NCBI GenBank assembly: GCA_002427735.1
Contig: DIYP01000014.1
Location: 186,001-250,000 of the forward strand
Source of the DNA: Flavobacteriales bacterium UBA6051
GTDB lineage: Bacteria; Bacteroidota; Bacteroidia; Flavobacteriales_D; Crocinitomicaceae
Direction of reading: 5' to 3'
Length of the DNA stretch: 64,000 nt
This document shows positions 50,467-60,100 of the stretch, piece after piece (position 1 is the first letter of the stretch; the number at the start of each line of letters is the position of its first letter). Position numbers and translations under genes: made by a program. The notes under the pieces are model-generated. The model saw nothing but the letters and a program-made list of their open reading frames with translations. It did not search any database and had not been told where the DNA came from.

Positions 50467-50499
50467 AAGCCGCACTCAATTAAAGTGCGGCTTTTTTTA
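50467..50499 (+). terminator. Strong terminator after the FKBP pair (bidirectional)
   Basis: AAGCCGCACT and AGTGCGGCTT form a perfect 10-bp stem with loop CAATTAA, then seven Ts; it also closes the convergent beta-barrel gene. Confidence 0.9.
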
Positions 50500-50516
50500 T
50501 GTCTTAAAATAAATGA

Positions 50517-51110
50517 TCAGCTCAAAGGGAAGAAGAACGCAATTCGATAAATGATTGGCAAATAGCCAGCAGGCGCTCCAGTTACGGGATCTTGTTTTTG
50601 AATTGAGTAAGAGCTTCTAAAAGGGCTATTCATAGGGTTAATCACGTCATACATAATTCCCGCATTGATTCTAACTAACTCATTGAATTCCATCGAGAAT
50701 CCTCCGCCAAGAAATAATGTTGGCGCCCATGTTTTTTCTAGTGAAAGAAACCCGTTTTGGTTATATGGTGAACGTAACATCTCGAATTCGGCTCCTACAA
50801 ATAATGCATTGAAGAAACGGGCGTGTGCAAAGACACCACCGCCGTACACGTGCCGATTCCCTGAAACGATTTCGCTGGGTCCAACAAAGTTTTTCCACCA
50901 CAAATACTCATAGCGGACAGATGGTCCAAGGATAATATATTCACCAAAATTAAATCCGTATTTCAGCCCTAGACCAAAGTTTCCACCATTTGTCGAAGCT
51001 GAAAAAGCAATGTCTGCACCTATTTCACTCCCCGTAATCACTCCGTCTTGAGCGTGCGAAGTCTGAATTGAAAAAGCGACTGCGACAAAGGCAAGGAGAA
51101 TTCTTTTCAT
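50517..51110 (-). CDS. Outer-membrane beta-barrel protein
   Basis: From ATG 51108-51110, 197 aa with signal peptide (cleavage near TSHAQ). The mature part alternates hydrophobic and polar residues in strands with Gly/aromatic-rich turns (GLGLKYGFNFGEYIILG, YGGGVFAHARFF, TLFLGGGFSMEF) and ends in an aromatic strand (IAFFFPLS), as in small outer-membrane barrels of the OmpA/porin-like class. The ligand or role is unknown. A minus-strand TATATTTG at 51123-51130 is its likely -7 element. Confidence 0.72.
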   Translation of the reverse strand: MKRILLAFVAVAFSIQTSHAQDGVITGSEIGADIAFSASTNGGNFGLGLKYGFNFGEYIILGPSVRYEYLWWKNFVGPSEIVSGNRHVYGGGVFAHARFFNALFVGAEFEMLRSPYNQNGFLSLEKTWAPTLFLGGGFSMEFNELVRINAGIMYDVINPMNSPFRSSYSIQKQDPVTGAPAGYLPIIYRIAFFFPLS

Positions 51111-51209
51111 CGTTTTTTTTATCAAATATAGCTGAAAAGTTGGAGATGATTTTCTTTGTAAACTTCGAGTAAGTGCATTGGAGTATTATCTTAGTAGAAA
51201 ATTAAGTGT

Positions 51210-52088
51210 ATGCAATTACTAGATGGAAAAGCGACAGCTCAAGACATTAGAGAAGAGTTAAGAGTGGCGGTTGAACAGCGAAAGTCGAATGGACAAAAGG
51301 TTCCACATTTAGCCGCAGTATTGGTGGGTAATGATGGTGGATCTTTAACGTACGTCAATGCAAAGGTAAAAGCATGCGAGCAAATTGGTTTTGACAGTTC
51401 TTTAATTCGCTATGAAGATTCTGTTACAGAGGATGAATTATTGGCGAAAGTCCATGAATTGAATAACGACGATGAGATTGACGGTTTCATTGTTCAATTG
51501 CCTCTTCCGGAGCATATTGATGAATTGAAAGTGACGCAAGCCATTGATCCTCTTAAAGATGTTGATGGGTTTCACCCAGAGAATTTGGGAAAGATGGTTT
51601 TAAATCTACCTTGTTTTTTACCAGCCACACCTGCAGGAATTCTTGAGTTACTTAAGCGAAACAATATTGAAACAGAAGGGAAGGATTGTGTTGTAATTGG
51701 TCGAAGTAATATTGTTGGAACACCATTGAGTATTATGCTCGGTAGAAGTTCAAATCCAGGGAATTGTACAGTAACATTGACGCATAGTAGAACGAAAAAC
51801 TTAAAGGAAAAGGTTTCTCAGGCTGATATTATTATTGCGGCAATTGGAAAGCCTGGATTCGTTACAGCGGATATGGTGAAAGAAGGAGCCGTAGTAGTCG
51901 ATGTTGGAACTACAAGAGTGCCAGACAGCACCAAAAAAAGCGGTTGGGCATTAAAGGGAGATGTAAAGTTTGATGAGGTAGCAGAAAAGTGTTCATTTAT
52001 CACACCAGTACCGGGTGGTGTAGGGCCAATGACAATTGCTTCATTGATGATTAATACACTCCGGTCGATGGACCTCAGAGGTAAATAA
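51210..52088 (+). CDS. folD: Methylenetetrahydrofolate dehydrogenase/cyclohydrolase
   Basis: A 292-aa bifunctional enzyme of one-carbon metabolism: 5,10-methylene-THF to 10-formyl-THF. The catalytic Lys is in LTYVNAKVKACEQIG (YVxxK pattern), followed by GFIVQLPLPEHI, KDVDGFHPENLG, the NADP loop GRSNIVGTPLS and PVPGGVGPMT. Length standard. It provides formyl groups for purines and fMet-tRNA and links to methionine synthesis, though it is separate from the met unit. Confidence 0.97.
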   Translation: MQLLDGKATAQDIREELRVAVEQRKSNGQKVPHLAAVLVGNDGGSLTYVNAKVKACEQIGFDSSLIRYEDSVTEDELLAKVHELNNDDEIDGFIVQLPLPEHIDELKVTQAIDPLKDVDGFHPENLGKMVLNLPCFLPATPAGILELLKRNNIETEGKDCVVIGRSNIVGTPLSIMLGRSSNPGNCTVTLTHSRTKNLKEKVSQADIIIAAIGKPGFVTADMVKEGAVVVDVGTTRVPDSTKKSGWALKGDVKFDEVAEKCSFITPVPGGVGPMTIASLMINTLRSMDLRGK

Positions 52089-52097
52089 ACAAACTGT

Positions 52098-53588
52098 TTA
52101 AAGTCTTTGCAGTGGTGTTTTTACACCGTCCACCAATGAGTAACATGCTAACTTATCTTTGAATACAGAAGACTTAAAAATCGATCGATTCAACAACATT
52201 CGTACGCATTCTTGTACCCCCTCTACAATGGATGGGTGAGGGTGAACGAGTTCCGAGAGCACTTCAATCGGAGCATTCATTTTGATCAGAAGACCAACGG
52301 CCTGAATTGCTGATGACGCATGTTCTCCAACAGCACGCATTCCCAAAATGCGCATCTCATCATCATTGGATACAATTATTTTAAAGAAACCTTCTGTTTT
52401 ACGCATCGCAACGGCTCTTGCAATTACAGAGTAATCAATTTTTACCACTTTGACAGGAATATTGTCGCGAATGCAATCAAGTTCGTTAAGTCCAACTTTT
52501 GCGACTTCTGGCTTTAAGAACATGATGGTGCAAACATTGTCGTAGCTCAACGCCATGGTTTTGTTTCCAAAGGCCTTTTCAACTGCATGCCTTCCTTCAA
52601 TTTCACCCACATTAACCAATGCAATGTGTCCAGATACGTCACCTACAGCATAAATATTATCTACATTTGTCTGTGTATCGGTATCACCAATATGGATACC
52701 TCGTTTCGACATATTGACTCCAGCGTTCTCTAAATTAAGGGACTTAATATTCGGAACACGGCCAATCGAGAGTAGAGCCTTTTCAACCTGGATGATCTCA
52801 CGCGTGCCATTATTATTAATGATTTCATATTCGACCTTTCCATCTTTAACCTCAATGCGCTCAAGATTCGCACTATGATGAATGGTTACACCATTTTTTT
52901 CAAGATTATTCGCGACAAGTTTACTAATGTCTTCATCTTCAAATGGAAGGATGCGTTCTTGACGGTCAATAAGATATACTTTAGTTTTTCCAAAATTGGA
53001 GAAAATCGTAGCGTATTCGCAGCCGATTACTCCGGCCCCGATGATGACCATACTTTCCGGATAGTCTTGCATTTTTTCCACACCGTCACTGGTAAGAATG
53101 ATTTTTTCATCAACATCGACGTTGGGCAGCTTACGAGGAGTACTTCCCGTAGCAAGAATAATCTTGTCTCCGCGAATGATCTTTTGTTCATCAGCATTTT
53201 TAATAAGCACTTCATTTTTAGAGAGTAGCGAGCCATGTCCGCGCTCAAATGTCAATAAGCTATTCATGGTTTCTTCTTGTAATAGCTTAATATGACATGA
53301 ATAGTGAAACTTTCGTTCGAAAATTGCTTCATTCACAACCCTTCGTACTTCCTGCCAACTCAATTCATACGGTTTTCTACCTTCGGAAACTAACGTTTCA
53401 TTGATGTGAGAGACCTTGTTAGCCACTTCCCACATAGTCTTAGATGAAAGTGCGCCATCATAGACGCCTGCTCCACCTACACGCTTAGCTTCAATTAAAC
53501 ATACATTCTTCCCAAAGTCAATACCGCGCATTGCTGCGGCATAACCGGCAGGGCCTCCACCAATAATGATTAGGTCAAAATTCTCCAT
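52098..53588 (-). CDS. FAD-dependent pyridine-nucleotide reductase lacking redox cysteines
   Basis: A 496-aa protein of the lipoamide dehydrogenase/glutathione reductase fold: FAD motif IIIGGGPAGYAAA at 7-19, NAD(P) motif VIIGAGVIGCEYATIF near 182, GDV motif near 320, and C-terminal HPHPSIVEGVQE holding the usual His-Glu pair. The redox disulfide is gone: the CLNVGC site reads GVYDGA (Gly41, Ala46), while Lys50 remains. So it cannot be a lipoamide or mercuric reductase; a transhydrogenase-like or quinone/diaphorase-type activity is possible. A known Bacteroidota side group of the family may share this loss, but I cannot check. Confidence 0.85.
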   Translation of the reverse strand: MENFDLIIIGGGPAGYAAAMRGIDFGKNVCLIEAKRVGGAGVYDGALSSKTMWEVANKVSHINETLVSEGRKPYELSWQEVRRVVNEAIFERKFHYSCHIKLLQEETMNSLLTFERGHGSLLSKNEVLIKNADEQKIIRGDKIILATGSTPRKLPNVDVDEKIILTSDGVEKMQDYPESMVIIGAGVIGCEYATIFSNFGKTKVYLIDRQERILPFEDEDISKLVANNLEKNGVTIHHSANLERIEVKDGKVEYEIINNNGTREIIQVEKALLSIGRVPNIKSLNLENAGVNMSKRGIHIGDTDTQTNVDNIYAVGDVSGHIALVNVGEIEGRHAVEKAFGNKTMALSYDNVCTIMFLKPEVAKVGLNELDCIRDNIPVKVVKIDYSVIARAVAMRKTEGFFKIIVSNDDEMRILGMRAVGEHASSAIQAVGLLIKMNAPIEVLSELVHPHPSIVEGVQECVRMLLNRSIFKSSVFKDKLACYSLVDGVKTPLQRL

Positions 53589-53637
53589 GATTGCTTAAAT
53601 TCGAAGTAAATATAGAAAAGCGTGAGCAGTTTTCAAG

Positions 53638-54141
53638 TTGGACGATCAGAATAAAATGGAGTACCAAAAAAGCATAGATAAGGCATTAGAACAGAAAGAG
53701 TCCATTGTCAAAACCTTCAAAAAAATAAAGAAGAGAAGACCTAAAAATTTGGATGAAGTCTTTCATGAATTGCATGATTCAACATTTGAAAAAATAGACT
53801 GCCTGAAATGTGCCAATTGCTGCAAAACAACAAGTCCAATTTTCAGAGATGTAGATATCAAGCGTATTTCAAAGAAGTTAAAGCTAACTGAGAGTGAGTT
53901 CGAGATAACTTATTTAAAAATTGATGAAGATGGTGATTGGGTGCTGAAATCGTCGCCATGCGCGTTTCTTGATTATGATAATCATTGTTCCATTTATGAG
54001 TTTAGACCATTAGCTTGCCGTGAGTATCCGCACACTAATCGAAAACGAATGAATCAAATACTTGATTTAACTGTCAAGAATACAAGTGTTTGTCCAGCAG
54101 TAGCTGAGATAGCACTCGAAGTATCAAAAGAATTCACCTAA
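53638..54141 (+). CDS. YkgJ-type cysteine-cluster protein
   Basis: A 167-aa protein (TTG 53638) or 161 aa if ATG 53656 is used. Eight Cys are arranged as in YkgJ-family proteins that bind zinc or an iron-sulfur cluster: CLKCANCCK, CAFLDYDNHCSIYEFRPLACREYP, and a later Cys (NTSVCPAVAE). The first 50 residues are a charged helix. Function is unknown for most members; a redox or metal-binding role is likely. It is divergent from the flavoprotein gene, 49 bases away, sharing an intergenic promoter region. Confidence 0.82.
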   Translation: MDDQNKMEYQKSIDKALEQKESIVKTFKKIKKRRPKNLDEVFHELHDSTFEKIDCLKCANCCKTTSPIFRDVDIKRISKKLKLTESEFEITYLKIDEDGDWVLKSSPCAFLDYDNHCSIYEFRPLACREYPHTNRKRMNQILDLTVKNTSVCPAVAEIALEVSKEFT

Positions 54142-54187
54142 ACCCAACTTTTTTTCCGTATTTTCGTCTGATAACTGTATATAAACT

Positions 54188-57100
54188 ATGCTTCTAGTTA
54201 TGAGATCGACTAAAATCTTTCTACTAACCGCGTTTTGTGCGGGGATCATTCAATTGGGTTATTCTCAAAGAGGAAAAGAGGGAGACGCTACAATTGCTAC
54301 TACTAACAACATTGTCAATACTTACACTTATCTGACAGCAGATGCTGGCCCTGGTATTGGTGGGGGACTCTCCATTACAGTAAATGACGCGGCAATGACT
54401 GGTGGTGCATTTGGAGCACCTTTAGCTGCTGGTGATCTGATTATGATCATTCAAATGCAAGGTGCTAACATGAATAATGATGGCGTTTTTGCTGGGCCAA
54501 ACCCTGGACAGTATTCAGTACCGAACTGTTTTACTTGGTTCAATAACTGGTTCGATCATGCTGAGGTATGGGGAAGTATTGGAGCAGCAGCCTGTGGAAC
54601 ATGGGGTGCTTACAATAATTCTGGTAAGTATGAGCAAATCGAAGTATTAAGCGCTGCAGGTTCTACCATCCAATTGCAATGTGCGCTAGAAAATAATTAT
54701 ACGGCCTCAGGCCATGTTCAAGTAGTTCGTGTGCCGCGTTATAATAATTTGACGCTCACCGCTACGGGTAATGCGATTGTTCCTTCACTATGGAATGGTC
54801 AGACAGGTGGTGTTGTAGCCATTGAAGTTGATCAGGTCTTAGATTTGAATGCAGGCGCAACGATCAGTGCATCTGCTACTGGATTTAGAGGTGGACAGGT
54901 TGATGCTGTTGGACAAACTGGATCATGGATGAATACAACGGGTGTTACGTTCCTTGGAGCGGGAAATCCAATTGAAGGTTCAGAAAAAGGAGAATCTATT
55001 TATGGATTTTACACGGAATATGACGCTATATTCTCAAGATATGGTATCTCTGCTGCTACAAACGGTGGTGGTGGGGCTGGATTCCAAAACGCCGGTGGTG
55101 GCGGTGGATCCAATATATACACAGGAGGCCTAAGATATACGGGGACAGGGACGCCAGATCAAGGGCCGGGTGGTGCCTACACACCAGCTTGGAACTTAGA
55201 TATATCGTTCCCGCCAGATCCTAATCCAGATGTTTTAAACCCAGGTACACCGCATTTGTTAATGACACCAATTGGGACAAATGTGAGTCCAGGAGGAGGT
55301 CGCGGAGGATACTCGTTAGCCGATGATCCAACTCCGCCGAACCCACTTACAGTTGGGCCAAGAAATGCAGCTTGGTTAGGAGATGCAAGAAAATCGAATG
55401 GAGGACTTGGAGGTCACCCGCTGGTATATGATCCAACACGTATCTTCTTCGGAGGAGGAGGAGGAGCTGGTGATCAGGATAGTGGTCAAGGGGGCTCTGG
55501 AGGACGTGGAGGCGGACTCGTTTACATAACAAACTATGGTTCTATCACAGGTTCAGGTTCTATTGAAGCAAATGGTGCGGATGGAGGATCGAGTGGTCCT
55601 TTCCAGGGGAACGATGGTGCTGGTGGAGGTGGAGCCGGAGGATGGATCCACATTGAAAATGCAACGGCTATTCCGGCATCTATTCAGCTGAATGCTGTCG
55701 GTGGAGATGGTGGAGATATGGTGCATACCACATTTGGCTTTGGAATTGATGAAGCAAGTGGACCTGGAGGTTCTGGAACAGGAGGTGCTATTGCTTATAA
55801 TTCTGGTGCTCCGACTGAAAATGTTTCTGCAGGTGCAAACGGAGTTGTAACAACAGATCACCCAACTCAAATGATGGCTAATTTCCCGCCAAATGGAGCG
55901 ACGAATGGTTCTGCAGGTGTTTCTGGCTTGGCTGCTCCTTTCTATGATCTGGTTGCAACCAATGCTTCTATTTGTGGTGGAAATACGGCAAATTTGAGTG
56001 TAGCTGTACAAGGAAGTTTGCCGTCAGGAGGAACTGTAACTTGGTATGACCAACAGTTTGGAGGATCTTCTGTTAATACGGGATTGACATATACTACGCC
56101 AGTTCTTGCAGCAACCACGACCTATTGGGTTGGGGTTTGTCCAAATGGTGGACAATTCAGAGTTCCGGTGACCGTAACGGTAAATACATTGGATGATGCA
56201 AGCTTTAGTTATGCTTCGAATACTTATTGTTCTTCTGATCCTGATCCAACACCAACAATTACTGGATTGGCTGGAGGATCATTCAGTGGTCCTGCTGGCT
56301 TAGTGATTAATGCTACAACTGGAGAAATTGATTTGAGTGCTTCCACTGTTGGAGGTCCTTACACAATAACGTATACGACAGTTGGTCCTTGTCCGAATTC
56401 ATCTACATTCGATGTTTCTATTACAGCTCTGGATGATGCAAGTTTCTCATATGCTTCGGCATCTTACTGTACAAGTGAGTCAGATCCAACACCAACAATT
56501 ACAGGTGAAACAGGAGGGACATTCAGTGCTCCTGCAGGTTTGAGCATTAATGCTTCTACAGGTGTCATTGATTTAAGTGCTTCCACTGTTGGAGGTCCAT
56601 ATACAGTGACTTACACTACGACAGCACCATGTGCCAATTCAGCAACATTTGACGTAACGATTAATGCATTAGATGATGCAAGCTTTACATATGCTTCGGG
56701 TTCTTATTGTACAAGTGAAGTGGACCCGACACCAACAATTACTGGTGAACCGGGGGGAACATTCACTGCTCCCGCAGGCTTAAGTATTAACGCCTCTACT
56801 GGAGTAATTGACTTGAGTGCTTCAACACCGGGAGGACCGTACGCAGTAACTTATACAACGAATGCTCCATGCGCGAACTCTGCTACATTTGATGTTACTA
56901 TTACTGCATTAGATGATGCAAGTTTCACCTATGCAGCTGCTTCTTACTGTACGAGTGATGCAGATCCCACACCAACTATTACAGGTGAACCGGGAGGAAC
57001 ATTCACTGCACCAGCAGGATTATCGATTAATGCTTCAACGGGTGTAATTGATGTGAGTGCCTCTACAATCGGAGGACCTTATACAGTAACTTATACAACG

Positions 57101-60100
57101 AATGCTCCATGTGCGAACTCTGCGACATTTGATGTTACTATAACTGGACTAGATGATGCTAGTTTTTCTTATTCAGCAACGTCATATTGTACGAATGATA
57201 GTGATCCAACACCAACAATTACTGGTGAGCCAGGGGGAACATTTACTGCGCCGGCAGGATTATCGATTAATGCTTCGACTGGTGTAATTGATGTAAGTGC
57301 GTCCACTGTTGGTGGTCCTTACACGGTGACATATACTACGAATGCACCTTGTACGAATTCAGCAACGTTTGATGTGACCATTAATGCTGTAGATGATGCT
57401 TCATTTAGTTATTCTGCTGCTGCATACTGTGCGAATGAAGTAGATCCGGCTGCAATTATTACTGGAACTGCAGGTGGTGCATTTACAAGTGCACCTGGTG
57501 GTTTAGTAATTAACGCTGGAACTGGCCTGATTGATCTTTCGGCTTCAACGCCTGGTTCATATACTGTTACATACACGACTGCGGGAGTTTGTCCTGCTTC
57601 AAGTAATGTTGCTGTTACGGTTAATGCTGTAGAAGATGCGTCTTTCACCCTTACTGCAACTTGTGTTGGTGGTACTGCGACGATTACAGGAACAACAGGT
57701 GGGACATTTGCATTTAACCCAGCACCAGGAGATGGTGCAACAATTAATCCAACAACAGGAGCTGTAACTAATGGAACATTGGGGAATACTTACTTTGTTG
57801 AATACACGACTGGAGGTGCTTGTTCTGCAAGTTCAATTCAGTCTGTTACTGCAGCGACAGATTTGGCTTACAATGCTACCTTGACTGATGAAAACTGTGG
57901 TGCCGGAGATGGTTCTATAGTATTGACAGCAAGTGGTGGAGATGGTGGTCCCTACCAATATTCTATTACAGGTGGTGCACCATATTCAAACCCAGGAAAC
58001 TTCACCGGTCTATCGGCGAATACATACAATATTTCTGTGTTAGATAACTCAGGATGTGAAGTGACAGGAACTGAGAGCTTGTCAAGTACGGGTGGTCCAT
58101 CAATTGATAATGTTGCCGTAACGGACCCAACATGTGCTGGTGATTGTGACGGTTCAATAACCATTACTGTATCGGGTGGAACGCCGCCATATTCTTATCA
58201 GTGGTTTGATGCTGGAATGAACCCAATTGGAACAGATAGCCCGACTTTATCTGGACAGTGTGCTGGAAGTTACAGTGTAGAAGTTACTGATGCCGGCGGA
58301 GGTGGAGGAACGTTCTGGTTAGAAGATTTCGGAACGGATGCGGGGTGCGCTAATCAAAATCAGTTGGCGACAACCGCTATTCCAGTAAATGGTGCTTGGA
58401 CACAAACAATTACGGCCGGTGAAGGTGCAGTGCCAAATCAGTGGTTCATCAGTGCTACCGAGGCATTCACAGGAACAGGGAACTGTGGAGACGGTTGTCT
58501 TGGTAACCCGGCTTTAACAAATCAAACATTGCACGTTGGAAGTCTTGGTGTTGGTCTTTGTCCTACAGGAGACTGCGGTGCAGCATACAACGCTGGAGGA
58601 AATGGTGAAACACATAAGCGAATTGAATCTCCGGTAATCGATTGTTCAGGACAGACTGGAATAACATTAACATTCGAGTACATGCATTTTGGTGAGACGG
58701 GAACAGATGCAGCCTCACTTCTTTATTATGATGGTGCAACGTGGACTGGATTAGCTGTGCCGCTCCCACAAGGAGCATGTTGTGGAGGTCCATGTGGAGG
58801 ACTTTTGACACAGGGGCAATGGTCTCCGGTTCCTTATTCAATTACTTTACCAGCTTCTGCCAATAATAACCCGAATGTTCAAATCGGATTTTCATGGGAT
58901 AATAATGCAAATAACTCGGGAGCCGATCCTTCTTTCGCTGTTGACGACATTACATTGTCTGTGACTTCTGGTGGAGGGTGTCCCGCATTTGCAAATGCAA
59001 CGCTTACAGATCCTGCTGCTCCTACAATTATGGGGAATACGCCAATTTGTGTGAATGGAACGGTGACTTTAACAGGTTCTGGAACTCCAGATCCAACTAC
59101 ACCTTGGTCGTCTTCAGCTCCAGGGGTTGCAACAATTACAAGTGGTGGTTTAGTGACTGGTATTTCAGCTGGTACCTCAACGATCACGTATACGGATGAT
59201 AACGGTTGTCAAATTACTGAAGTCGTCACGGTCAACGCGCTTGACGACGCTTCGTTTAGTTATGGAGCAAGTTCTTATTGTCAGAGCGATCCAGATCCAA
59301 CGCCAACCATAACTGGCCTGGCAGGAGGAACGTTCAGTGCTCCTGCAGGTTTGAGCATTAATGCTTCAACAGGGGTTATTGATGTAAGTGCATCTACTAT
59401 CGGAGGTCCTTATACCGTTACTTACACAACGAGTGGCGCTTGTCCGAACTCGGCGACGTTTGATGTGTCCATTACGGCACTTGACGACGCTTCATTCAAT
59501 TATTCAGCAGCATCATATTGTGTGAATGATGCAGACCCAACACCAACGATAACGGGAGTTGCCGGGGGAACATTTGCAAGCGCTCCAGGAGGGTTGTCCA
59601 TTAATGCTTCTACTGGTGCGATTGATGTTAGTGCTTCAACACCTGGAGCATACACGGTTACTTATACTACGTCTGGGACATGTGCGAATAGCTCAAATGT
59701 AGCTGTTACGATCAATGCTCTAGATGATGCAACATTCAACTATTCTGCGGCAGCATATTGTAGCAACGATGTGGATCCAACTCCAACTATTACCGGATTG
59801 GCAGGAGGAACGTTTAGTTCCACAGCTGGATTGAGTATTAATACAACAACAGGTGAAATAGACGTGAGTGCTTCGACTCCAAATACATATACGGTAACAT
59901 ATACAACGAATGGGGCTTGCCCAAATAGCTCTAATGTAAGTGTTACTGTCAATGCATTGGACGACGCCACATTCACTTATGGCAGCAATAGTTATTGTCA
60001 AGGAGATCCTGATCCAACCCCAACAATTACTGGATTAGCAGGAGGTACATTCAGTGCTCCAGCAGGTCTATCTATTAACGCTTCTACTGGTGTAATTGAT

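Noticed and set aside
55553..56011. Minus-strand ORF inside the giant adhesin, and others like it near 57409-61399
   Set aside because: They are produced by the repeat composition of the adhesin on the opposite strand.
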